From Eutreptiella sp. 'Long Island Sound 2002' (Eukaryota; Euglenozoa; Euglenophyceae; Eutreptiales; Eutreptiaceae), in the NCBI GenBank assembly GCA_964036045.1, contig OZ038383.1:69027888-69091887 (forward strand): a stretch of DNA of 64,000 bases, read 5' to 3'. Position 1 is the stretch's first letter. Each line of letters starts with the position of its first letter. Position numbers and translations under genes: made by a program. Below are positions 11,240 through 20,237 of the stretch, piece by piece. The notes beneath the pieces are model-generated. The model was not told the origin of the DNA, made no database searches, and saw nothing but the letters and a program-made list of their open reading frames with translations.

Positions 11240-11492
11240 TTTGGTCATCAAGTTGCATAGCGAAGTACCCCCGCCTACGATCCGTCGGCGACATGCGCAG
11301 TTGCGCGCCACGCTGATGAAGCGATTGCAAAAGCGCGCCGCACTTGGGATCCAAGCGGCAACGGTGGCAAGTTTGAACACTCCTGAGTCCCAAGCGGCCA
11401 AGGGTTCGTCTGGAGGCAAGAAGAACACCGCGGAGTCTCAAGCCAACAAGGGCATAAAGAACACCGCGGAGTCACAATGGGAGTACATCTAA
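11240..11492 (+). CDS. Lys/Ala-rich candidate exon, unknown function
   Basis: An open frame has a basic segment (PTIRRRHAQLRATLMKRLQKRA) followed by a Lys/Ser/Asn tail containing a short internal duplication of KNTAESQ. The stop is at 11,490-11,492. The composition suggests a nuclear basic protein tail, but the frame sits inside repeat family D and may be chance. Confidence 0.25.
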
Positions 11493-11760
11493 AGCCATGG
11501 GGAGCCGTGTAGCATCAGCTAGGCCCGTCTATTGGTGTTTCTTGGCCCCAAAAGTGTCATTTTGGGCCCGTTAGCACCATGGTGGGCAAAAATTGGCCGA
11601 GGAAGCCTACAGGAGCCACTAAACAGAACATCATCAGAACAAACCTAAGACCCGGGTGGCCTCCTCCCGAAACGGGGGACCAAGTGTAGGTGGTGGTTAT
11701 GGGGGGCTGGCCTCCCCAAACCGGATTGTGCGTGCAGCGGAAGGGCACGCTCATCATACT

Positions 11761-12045
11761 AATGTGGTGTGTTGTGGTGTGTTGTGACTTGTTGTGATGT
11801 GGTGTGTTCTAATGTGATGTCATGTGATGTGATTTGATGTGATGTCATGTCATGTCATGTAATATGATGTCATGCCATGTCATGTCATGTCATGTTGCGT
11901 CCTATCATGCGATTGCCAAGTAATGTTTGTTGTGTGCATTTGGTTTTTCGGGGTATGCTTTTTTTTTGAGGTTGTTGGTGATGCCGGTCTTCGTGGTGGA
12001 CAATATAGGCTTCGAAGTCATGTCATGTCATGTCATGTTAGGGTT
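11761..12045 (+). repeat. TGATG/TCATG pentanucleotide array
   Basis: A degenerate array shifts from GTGTG/GTGATG words into TCATG words (about 11,761-11,905). A second short cluster of TCATG lies at 12,018-12,040, separated by about 110 bp of unique sequence. Confidence 0.85.
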
Positions 12046-12199
12046 GTGTGCATTACCACGTCATGCAGGACAGGTGAGGAAATGGGCGGTGGAGAATTTT
12101 GCACAATTTCCATGTCACTCATCTTTTCCATTTTTCCTTTTTTTTGTTCCAGCGCCACATGAGTTCAAAGTTCATTAGAAGAGCTATGAACAAAGAAGA

Positions 12200-12500
12200 T
12201 GCACTTAGATGTGTGCCTGGTGTGGCCTACAGCTGCCACTGCGCATCGATTTGGACCCCGGTCCTATTCAATTTTTTCTTCTGTACGGACCATAACCAAT
12301 GACAGGGGTCCCAGGTACTATCACCAACAACCCACTATTGGCCCCCCTATGGGGCCCCACCGGTGATGAGTTGGCCATTTTGGGGCTAGCATGGGTTGGC
12401 TGAAAAATCACAATTTCGGGGTGACCCTCGGCGACCCTGGGGCCATTGTTGGTGACAATGGGGGTATGTATAAAGCCATGGGGAGCCGTGCAGCAAAGGG
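12200..12500 (+). repeat. Repeat family D, copy 2
   Basis: It contains the family order GTGGCCTACAGCTGCCA, GGACCCCGGTCC, CCAATGACAGGGGTCC, then GGTGACAATGGGGGTATGTA and AAAGCCATGGGGAGCCGTG. A run of about 12 G follows at 12,500. Confidence 0.75.
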
Positions 12501-12644
12501 GGGGGGGGGGTTAGGAGAGCGAATAAATCACAAGTGTCTCTGTTTGAGGTGCCTTGCTGAAGGCAATGCAATTTTAGATGGCGCCGTTGCAAATGTCTCA
12601 GCAGGCCTGTGTTTCTTGCCATCGTTGTCTAACCTCCCCTCAAG

Positions 12645-12673
12645 ACACACACACACACACACACACACACACA
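12645..12673. repeat. CA microsatellite
   Basis: An uninterrupted AC dinucleotide run of about 14 units. Confidence 0.95.
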
Positions 12674-13057
12674 ACGCATTGAATGAATCAACTGCAATCC
12701 TCAGGCTCAATGCAATTGCATTTTCCAATTTTGACCAATGATTGCTGTGATAGCAGGTACATGCGACACTGCAAGCCCTCCAGATGATTGGAATTTTCGG
12801 TGCGCACTTCCAAGCTGGTGGGAAAGCCCCCACAAGGGCTGAGCAAAAAAAGAACAAAGATCGAAAAAATCTAGAGCGGAACTTGTGATTTTGGGCAAAA
12901 ACAACCGGAGGTAAATTTTTGTTCACACCCAAATACCCCTCTATGGCAGGCTAATTGGCAGGGCCTCTTGTACTCTCCACCACCTTTGTTGCAGAGTATC
13001 AGCTGTGTGGGCCTGCTGAGGTGTTAGAAAAGAAACATAAAAGGCAGGCACTTACTA

Positions 13058-13851
13058 CCCCCCCCCCCCCCCCTCCCCTTTGTCCTAGCTACGCCCTTGT
13101 CAAAGCTACAGTAGGCGTAGGGACCATATTAATTTGGGACCTAATTTAATTCGGTACCAAATGCAGTGTAGCCACATAAGACATGGGTTTGGTGACAAAT
13201 TCGCCAGCTGCATAGAGTCATGGACACATTTGTTCTGAGTGTTTGCCCACTTGAACCCGCATAGCTCTGATTTTGGGGGGTATTTGTGCACCATATTCCC
13301 CTTTCTTGCACCAGCTCATCATGCAATCTTCTCTTTTTCGAACTGGGCGTTCAGTTATTTCACACGTTCCACCGGGGAGTGTGTGGATGCCACACTGAAG
13401 GGACCATCGGAGTTGTACTTTACAAGAGACCGCATGCAAGGCAATTTCATTCCCAACAATTTGAAGTTGCCCGAGCCCAAACCAGCCCCTAAGCCTCGGG
13501 CAAAGGCATCTTCAAAGGCAACTTCAAGTGGTGAGCATGTGCAGTTGTTCTTCATGGTGTATGATTGCAAGAAGGGTTTTCAAGCTGTATATTTGTGGGC
13601 TTCTAATGCCTCATTGCTTGTGGGAACATGGGTGTGAACCTGGAATTTCATGTTTCTAACACTTTCTTGTGTTTGCATGCCTTTGGGAAAGTGGGAGGAG
13701 GTTAAGGTGCACTCATACCATGCGCTCACTCACGTGTGTGTCGGTAGTTGTATGTGTCGTCACGCGCAAGCCATGCCCTGTCCAAGCTACAGTAGGCGTA
13801 GGGACTGTATTAATTTGGGACTTTTGCGTAGCTAGGACAAAGGGGGGGGGG
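13058..13851. mobile_element. Segment bounded by inverted hAT-like termini with C/G tracts
   Basis: The left boundary is a C run followed by TTTGTCCTAGCTACGC (13,079-13,094). The right boundary is its reverse complement GCGTAGCTAGGACAAA (13,826-13,841) followed by a G run. TAC abuts both outer edges and could be a short target duplication. A direct repeat of 'AAGCTACAGTAGGCGTAGG' lies just inside each end. Ends of the form GGGCGTAGCTAGG are common outermost sequence of hAT-type and other DNA transposons. By that rule the termini point inward, so an alternative reading is two element ends facing each other rather than one 0.8-kb element. Confidence 0.5.
13239..13637 (+). CDS. Hypothetical ORF with Pro/Lys/Ser-rich linker, inside the inverted-repeat segment
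   Basis: A 132-codon open frame whose middle reads ATLKGPSELYFTRDRMQGN, followed by a PEPKPAPKPRAKASSKATSS linker and then a hydrophobic stretch (VQLFFMVYDCKKGFQAVYLW). The order of folded part, Pro-rich linker, then another segment resembles the ORFs at 30.7-31.6 kb and 38.9-39.3 kb, though I see no sequence match between them. No known domain recognised. If the surrounding segment is a transposon, this could be its cargo or a remnant of its protein. Confidence 0.35.
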   Translation: MFAHLNPHSSDFGGYLCTIFPFLAPAHHAIFSFSNWAFSYFTRSTGECVDATLKGPSELYFTRDRMQGNFIPNNLKLPEPKPAPKPRAKASSKATSSGEHVQLFFMVYDCKKGFQAVYLWASNASLLVGTWV

Positions 13852-14212
13852 TACATCAGCGGCATTCCAGGATCATTCTTTACGATTGCTCCCTCTGACA
13901 TACTGAGAAAGAACAAGAAACAATGGAACACAAAGCCAGGATCCTGCTCCTGCTGCGGTAATGCCTTTCTTGATTGCTTGAACTGTTTAATCTCCCTGAC
14001 CCGAAGCCAAATCTTGCCTTCCCCTTTTAAAGCACCCACATAACTCAATTTACAGAGCAGTACACTGCATGGTATGAGACCACATTCTCGCGTGATGTCT
14101 GATTCTTTGGGTTCAAAACAATGGGCTTCGTAAGGGCGCCATGGTGGGCAGCAGCTATTGCATCCCTTGATCGATGTTCATGTGATGTTCTGTGGCGGTT
14201 TAATTGGTCTGG

Positions 14213-14530
14213 ATGACGATGAGCCGCCCAATTGTAATTTGCAAGCATGTGTGCACTCCACCCAACCAAGTGGTGCGATTGATGTCAGGGGAAGCAATTT
14301 GTTATTTGTGTTGCTGTTTCGGAGTCTGCGGTAACAGTCCCTATGGTCTTCAAACACACAGCCTTCGCCGTGCCCTATCTCCGAATTGTAGTTCCTCTGA
14401 AGTAGCTGTGCGGCCAGCCAAGGCACAAGATGTTCCTAAAATGGTTTTGGTCATCAACGAGGCGTTCATGGTGGACACCTTCTTTAAAAAAAAGGAGTGG
14501 TACAACCGGACCAGTGTGGAGGCAGCCCAA
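14213..14530 (+). CDS. GNAT-family N-acetyltransferase, N-terminal exon
   Basis: The coding signal is AVRPAKAQDVPKMVLVINEAF, then DTFFKKKEWYNRTSVEAAQ. This is the usual first strand and helix of the GNAT (Gcn5-related acetyltransferase) fold, with its '(I/V)RPA..xDVP.(I/M)..(L/I)IN.A(F/Y)' pattern. A candidate 3' splice site (CCGAATTGTAG) ends at 14,391, so the exon may be only 14,392-14,530; the in-frame ATG at 14,213 is the alternative start. A donor (CAA/GTATCTG) follows at 14,531 in phase 0. The next part of the fold is found at 17,237 in the same phase. The product would transfer an acetyl group from acetyl-CoA to an unknown acceptor. Confidence 0.6.
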
Positions 14531-14759
14531 GTATCTGCTGTTGATAGCCGTCTGCCTTGGCTTCCACCTTCTTCCCCAAACATGTATCCTGTGGGAGTGC
14601 CACAGCACTGGGACAGGGATCAGACCCCATCAGACGCAAACATGCGGTTCAGTGAAGCCCGGCATTTTCAATGACCGGCCACGACTCCTGGAGGGGACAG
14701 GGAGGGGATCCTTTGGCATTTTGTGGATTTGAGAGTCTCGGATTCATGCCCCAAACCCC

Positions 14760-15540
14760 TGCTTCTCCATTTGTCCAGGAGATGTGTGGTGCCATGATCC
14801 ACAGATCCTTCTTCAGAGAGTCATACTGCAAGGCCAGCTCACGGGAACTTTATCGGGCATATTATGGCTTAGCTCGGTGGAAAAACGGTGAAAGTGGGGG
14901 GAACCAGGGCCCAATGGGCAATAAACAGGGGGCAGCGGGGAATGGAACCTGGTGGGAACTGAGGCCCTGCAACATCTTCAGGAACACCATTATATTTGCG
15001 CGGTCGGGTACATCGCAACCCTGCGAAACACCTCAATGTGACTCGTCGCTTTGTGGGTACCTGCCCCCCCCCCCCCCAACTGAACCAGCGCTCATGACTT
15101 GTTGATCCCCTCCCCGAGGAATCCCGAGGTGGTGAACATGATCATTCCCTGCTGACCCCCGCCACGCCCTCCCCCCTGCTCCATCTGTATCCCCTTCTCC
15201 ATCCAGACCGCCACTGCCCTCCTTGTTCCACCCTCGCTCCTTGCCGCTGGCATCCACTGCCCCGTCCATTCCCCTTTTTCCTGCCTATTCTGGGGCCTCC
15301 CTGCCACTCTGTGACCACCATGACAACCACGTTTCCCTTCTGCACCTGAACTTCTGTTTCTCCTTTTGATCATTTCTCGATCACCAAAGTGTCCTTGCGC
15401 TCGTCCCTCTATCACAAACGCGTCCCTTCAATGATTCCTCCACCGCAAAAGTGTCCTGCAGTGCACACCCAACACCATGCGCCCAGCGTCGCAGGAGCGC
15501 CACGCGTGCATTTGTGCTAGGCACACAAATCACCCAGAGA
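14760..15540. other. No supported gene (presumed intron of the GNAT gene)
   Basis: Several plausible splice signals exist, for example TTGTCCAG/GAGATG at 14,778, but the frames after them show no domain. A long run of C sits at 15,064-15,077, and the following 400 bp are C-rich with minus-strand frames of biased Gly/Arg composition. Confidence 0.5.
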
Positions 15541-15735
15541 TTGTTAGATCAAAACCACACAGGCCCGCATCTATGAGGAAACGCCACATACCCCCCCCCC
15601 TTTTTGGGGCCCATTCATGTACCCTGCCCCAAGAGGTTGGATTATTGGTTTAACCCCCTGTAAAATCATTATTTTCTCCAATGAACGCATCCCCCAATCA
15701 GTTTTTGGTCAGGATACCCCTGGACCCCCCGCCCC
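15540..15735 (+). repeat. Repeat family E, copy 1
   Basis: It aligns with 16,885-17,085 through TTGTTAGATCA, a C-tract with TTTTGGGGCCCATT, GTAAAATCATTA and GAGTTTTTGGTC-type words, all in the same order. Confidence 0.75.
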
Positions 15736-16049
15736 CCTGCTTGAAACCCATTTTTTTAGGGGGGGTGAGGGGGGTCCAAAAATGCCCCCCCTTTTGGGTT
15801 GAACATCACGAATCTTTTGGCTTTTCCATTTTGAGGTAAAAAAGTGTTTTGCTGGTCCCGGCTCCACAGGGTTCATGTGGGCGGAGTGGGGCGAGCACTT
15901 TTGCAGTTTATGCAGGTTTGGGCCATTTTTGCGATGTCGGTGTTTTAGGCGACTTTAGTGACTCTGTGGTAGCCACTCTGAGGGGTGCAACTGGGGATGT
16001 TGTGACAGAAATTGCATACTAAGATACAAGAGGCCTGAAGCTTTTCCTG

Positions 16050-16520
16050 AGGCTGGTCCATGGGGGGGGGGGGGGCGGCCGGGCCCGGTCCTTCTATGTG
16101 ACAACCCCCCCCCCCCCACCCGCCCCCCCCCCGCGGGTTTTGAGAGATAGTGGTGTTGGGGCCATGGCGCCAACAGCGCCGAAGTTTTTTGTGCATGCTT
16201 CCCTTTCATCATCGACCCTTAAGACTTTCTTCCCGGCAAAGACGAGAAAGCGCTATTACAACATACATACCTCCGTACCCCCAAACCCCCAGACACATCC
16301 CCCCTGGAGGTATGCATGTGGTAGTACCAGGTCGCGCGCAGGCCCCCCCCACCTTGGGAACCCCCCCCCCCCACAGCCGAACCCCCCCCCACACACCCTC
16401 CAGCCGACCTCCCCCAAACTGCCCCCCCAGCCCCCCCCCCCCCAAGTTTTGATAGATAGCAGGGGGGGGGCGCATCAGGACTGGTTGTCGTCCCCCCCCC
16501 CCCCCCCGTGGGCCGTTCAT
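16050..16520. mobile_element. C/G-tract element with GGGCCCGGTCC hairpin core
   Basis: Repeated alternations of long C and G runs surround GGCCGGGCCCGGTCCTT at 16,077 and AGTTTTGATAGATAGC near 16,443. The same two landmarks, in the same order, occur at 53,615-53,700. This suggests a short non-coding mobile element copied to both places. The proline-rich frames across it are C-run translations. Confidence 0.5.
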
Positions 16521-16639
16521 GGCCCGTGTGAAAGACGCAAAATGACCATTTCACTAAAAATGGCCTACACATGTGGGGTGAAAAATGCCTTTTCTCCGGC
16601 AACCCTTGATGGTCTTCGGGGACACCTAGTTGATTGTTG

Positions 16640-17085
16640 GGTGATCATTTGGTGACAATGGGAGTATGTATAAAGCCACGGGGAGCCATGTAGCCCCTCT
16701 GAGTGGGGCATATTGGCCCCTAAAAGCATTGTTTTGGGCTTGTTTGCACTATTGTGGGCAAAAGCTGGTTGGCCTATAGCTGCCATGGTGCATCAATCCG
16801 GACCCTGGTCCCATTCCACTTTTGTTTTCTACATGGACCCTAACCAATGACAGGGGTCCCGGGTGCTATGTCCAAATCACCTCGCAGAGGTTGTTAGATC
16901 ATAACCACGCAAGCCTGCGGGTATGGGAAAACGCAACACACATACCCCTTTTGGGGCCCATTTGCTTACCCTACCGACAGGGTATGAATTGTTGGTTTGA
17001 TACCTTGTAAAATCATTAATTTGTCCATTGTCTAATAAACACACCCCCCAGTGAGTTTTTGGTCGGGACCCCCCTCGACAGACAG
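16640..17085 (+). repeat. Family D copy 3 fused to family E copy 2
   Basis: 16,640-16,880 carries the family D words in a permuted order: the TGGTGACAATGGGAGTATGTA part comes first, then CCTATAGCTGCCATGG and CCAATGACAGGGGTCC. From 16,885 it becomes the family E segment duplicated from 15,540. The abutting of two families suggests nested insertion. Confidence 0.7.
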
Positions 17086-17236
17086 CAGCAATGCCTGCGT
17101 CAGTAATGCAGAAGGGATGGGGCCCTCCATTACTAAACTGACAGTAGAATGAGTCCGAGATGGAAAGCAAACGTCCTGCCCCAACCGAAGGGCCCCCTTG
17201 AACACTCACTGCCTCACGTGCGCCCTTCACCAACAG

Positions 17237-17333
17237 CAAGCCTTGCAAGATCCTGACACAGAGTACCTCGTGGCTGTGGATGGAAGCGATGACATCATGG
17301 GGGCAGTGCAGGTGCAATGGAACCATAAAGAAG
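17237..17333 (+). CDS. GNAT-family N-acetyltransferase, central exon
   Basis: After a 3' splice site (TTCACCAACAG) the frame reads QALQDPDTEYLVAVDGSDD then IMGAVQVQWNHKE. This is the second and third beta-strand hairpin of a GNAT fold ('FLVAxDxxGxIVGxVxV'). It enters in phase 0, matching the donor at 14,531, so the joined peptide runs ...SVEAAQ-QALQDPD without a break. A donor GGTGTGC gives a phase-1 exit at 17,333. Both exons are on the plus strand and carry consecutive, non-overlapping parts of one domain. This is the strongest argument that they belong to one gene. Confidence 0.6.
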
Positions 17334-17404
17334 GTGTGCTTCAGCACGTAGTGTGTGGTTACGTGGAGTGATGTTAGCGTGTTGCTGTGTGGATGAAATT
17401 GCAC

Positions 17405-17888
17405 GTGCCCCCTGCGGTTTCAAGCTGGTGGAGAGCACACCGTTTGGATAGGCAAGAGGCTTCTCCTTCAGGCGACTTATGAGAAAGGTTGGGACGCTGA
17501 CAGTGCAAAGCTGCAACTTGCTTCTGGGGGCATCCCATCCCCCTTCCTGGACCTCCTCTGACACTCTCCTGCGCCTCCAAAGGGCGGCTAGGCACTGGAG
17601 CCCAATGCGAATCCAACAGATCAGAGAGAAATGTGCGAGGCCAGAAAGGCCTTCCCACCCTTCAAACCCCTTTGAGCCTTCCTCCTTTTTCAGTGCCATC
17701 CCATGCAATGCAACATGGAAATTCATGGACACCTGAATTTTGACCTGGACACCTCGCAGGGGGATGTCGTTGGGGGAAAACTGGGCCTCATCAGCCTCTG
17801 TTTTGACCCCTCCTTGGAAAATTGTGGCGACACATTCCAGCAACTCCAGCAACCGGAACATGGAGGAGTGGGCCATAAAGGCGGGCAC
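17405..17888 (-). CDS. Candidate minus-strand ORF, unknown
   Basis: The minus-strand frame gives a peptide of mixed, protein-like composition: AHSSMFRLLELLECVATIF, a Glu/Ala segment, then a Trp-containing stretch with WRRRR and SRLKEKPLAYPNGVLS. No domain is recognised. An overlapping plus-strand frame (17,703-18,026) also looks plausible, so strand choice is uncertain. Confidence 0.25.
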
Positions 17889-17899
17889 ACAGGGCCAAG

Positions 17900-18880
17900 A
17901 ATCAATTCAAATGCTGCTCAAACAGGAGTGCAGCAAACTGCGTGTTCGTGCTTGAGCTCTGTTGCTGCCCATCGAACAAGAGGCCCCGTTGCCATGTGCA
18001 TGGATCTCTCCACAACTACCCCTTAACCCTGCAGTGGTCACATCTCACCAACTCCGGCAGTCAGCCAGCATCTGTTTCAATGCTGTTGGTCATGTTTTGA
18101 CAGCGCGGCACACAGGGGGACCCACCGCCAGGCGCAGGTGCATTAAGCGGAAATACCCATTTTCTGACAGCGCACTGCCTAAGCAACTGACCCTAGCTGG
18201 TATTGCAATCAGGTTTGTGTGTTTTTTCAGCACAGCACGTGATTCTGGCATGATTGGTTGTGCAAACTGTGGGGGCGACAAAAAATGGAGAAGGTATACA
18301 CCCACACAACTGCACCGGCCCACAAATGCCCAGAAGTCCGTTTACGCATGTCTTCCTCATGTGTTTTTTAGGGAAAGGGGAGTTTGGCCAACTGGCAGTG
18401 GCAGAAAGACACCAGAAGAAAGGTGTGCGCTGCTGATTGGATCGGGAGAGCGTCATGTCCCTGAGTGGGGTTTCGCCGTCCTGATCCTGATCCTCCCGCT
18501 CCACACTCATGCTCCTGCTCCATGTGATTACTACGTATGTACCTTTCGTGGTCCGACCCAGGGATGGCTCTAATTTTTGCACCACTTGGGGGATGGGGCT
18601 GCGGGGGAGCAGTCTGGGGGTTCGTGAACTGTTGCATGCCAAATTGTACTCAATAGATCCAGTCGGAAATTCACAAGCCCCGAAGTATCGTCGCACTACA
18701 TAGGTCTCACGGTTCCTCCCCACCTACCGGGACCCCGGTATTGCATGATACTGGTTGTTCCCTATATGCAGCTTATCGCCATGGGCCGAAAAAAAAGTTG
18801 AATGCCAACATTCTGCCAAATGTGTCCGTGGTTCTGCATGCTGTTCATGTCGGTCTCTTGAGGTCGCATCGGTTTGCTTA
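17900..18880. other. No supported gene
   Basis: Open frames exist on both strands (plus 17,962-18,573, minus 18,193-18,723) but neither shows a domain or a convincing splice structure. No repeat unit seen. Confidence 0.45.
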
Positions 18881-18884
18881 TTAA

Positions 18885-19075
18885 CGTCAAAAAACAAATT
18901 ACATGATTTCACATTTTTTTTGTTCACACGTTTACCGCAAAAAAAAAGTACATGATGTGATTTTGTTTTTGTATGGCTTACCGCAAAAAAAAAATTACAA
19001 CGGTGTGACCAACCTGCGTTTGCCGCAAAATAAGATTTTCATGACTTTACCGCAAAGAAAAAATTACCAATTTTA
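18885..19075 (+). repeat. Repeat family C, four clustered motifs
   Basis: TTTACCGCAAAAAAAAAGTACA, CTTACCGCAAAA..TTACAA, TTTGCCGCAAAATAAG and TTTACCGCAAAG..TTACC lie about 25-45 bases apart, separated by T-rich spacers. The cluster sits on the left of the 19.3-26 kb coding block, and a matching cluster in the same orientation is on its right at 27.15 kb. Confidence 0.8.
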
Positions 19076-19084
19076 ATGAAAATG

Positions 19085-19290
19085 CATGCCAGTAGGTGGT
19101 GTGCCCACCTGTGAGCCACTTCTGATTTTGTCCCCGCGCTTGGCATTGGGGACCCCCCGAGAATGCAGGGGTTACGTAGCACTTCCGCCCTCTTTTGGGC
19201 CCCCGAGAAGGCAGGGGTGAGGTAGCCTGCTCTGATTTCCCCCCGCGCTTGGCGTTGGGGACCCTCGAGAATGCACGAGTTACGTGTTGG
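19085..19290 (+). repeat. Repeat family F, about 100 bp, two tandem units
   Basis: Words 'CCGCGCTTGGCRTTGGGGAC', 'CGAGAATGCA' and 'GGGTTACGTAGC/GAGTTACGT' recur twice. A related pair is at 37,585-37,760 ('GGCAGGGGTTATGTAGCCACC', 'GTGGGCCATTTCTGATT'). Confidence 0.7.
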
Positions 19291-19309
19291 TTGGACCAAA
19301 AGCTCTGCC

Positions 19310-20237
19310 ACATGGAGATCGATGAACCACGTGCGTGGACTCTGGCGGTTCTATATATCAAGAGACTGACCAAGTGCATGCGGAAGGTTGAATCTGGCAC
19401 AACACGAGACAATATGGCTTGGTGCCGTCGTCACATTTTTGTGCTTAATGCCGATGATAAGGAGGGGTGCAGTGATTTGTGTGTGCCTTCTATTGTTGTG
19501 TCCGGTTGGAGCTCTTCATTATTTGGGTTTGGGAACCCCTAAGCTCCATTGATTCGTCCTTTCTTGACGGCAATGATGAAGCTTTCACTAGCCACCAACT
19601 GACCAAGCACCGCGCCTTGGGATTCCAAAAGGACGATTGGTCTTGTAGTTTTCAAAGCTTGAACATCACGAAGGTCGCGGTGGAGCACCGAGATTCTTTT
19701 TCCGATGTGCCCCTCGTCCCAATTGGTCCCCGTGTTGTGGGCTATGTGCTCAGTATTGTTAATGCTGATCGCGCTGTGCGGGTCGTTCGAATTCCCGGTG
19801 ATGATGTGGAGGGTGTGAGCGAGCTTCTTTGCCCTCCCGAGCCGCCCCCCCCCCCCCAACCAAGCACCCAAGTTGAAGTTGCCGGCCCCACCCACTCGAA
19901 GGCAAGGAGGCCCCCGCCGAGCAAAGCGTGGAAAGCCTGGAGATCAGGACGCAACCTTCCATGGCCACTCCCACAAAGGAGGACACCTGTCCCAAGGTCC
20001 TCATCTGTGCAGTGTCGCGCAAGGTGCCGGATGGCTACCCGACAGATGCATCCAGCCAGATGGGGCGTTACCAGCTTTTCATCAATGACGTGGCCAAGCA
20101 ACTTGTAGCGGGGTTGCGCGCCGCTTGTCAGCGTAACCCGAATCCTGGTGCAAAACCCAAGTCTAGCGACACGAAGGCTCACTTGCTCTACAAGCATGCA
20201 TTCTTCCACTACCTTAGGCGGCCCTTTACGCACGTAG
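19310..20237 (+). CDS. Unrecognised protein, multi-frame coding segment upstream of the palindrome block
   Basis: Three consecutive frames look coding. 19,312-19,541 reads MEIDEPRAWTLAVLYIKRL and RRHIFVLNADDKEGC. 19,548-19,870 reads VPLVPIGPRVVGYVLSIVN then VVRIPGDDVEGVSELL, ending in a Pro run from a C tract. 19,877-20,237 reads TKEDTCPKVLICAVSRKVPDG, then YQLFINDVAKQLVAGLRAAC and KAHLLYKHAFFHYLRRP. They use different frames, so introns or a length error in the C run near 19,850 must intervene; I could not resolve the junctions. Leu/Val-rich, Lys/Arg-balanced composition argues for real protein. No domain recognised. It probably belongs with the following large ORF. Confidence 0.4.

Noticed and set aside
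16098-16655. 185-codon proline-rich ORF
   Set aside because: Nearly all prolines derive from long C runs, and the frame crosses a duplicated non-coding element.
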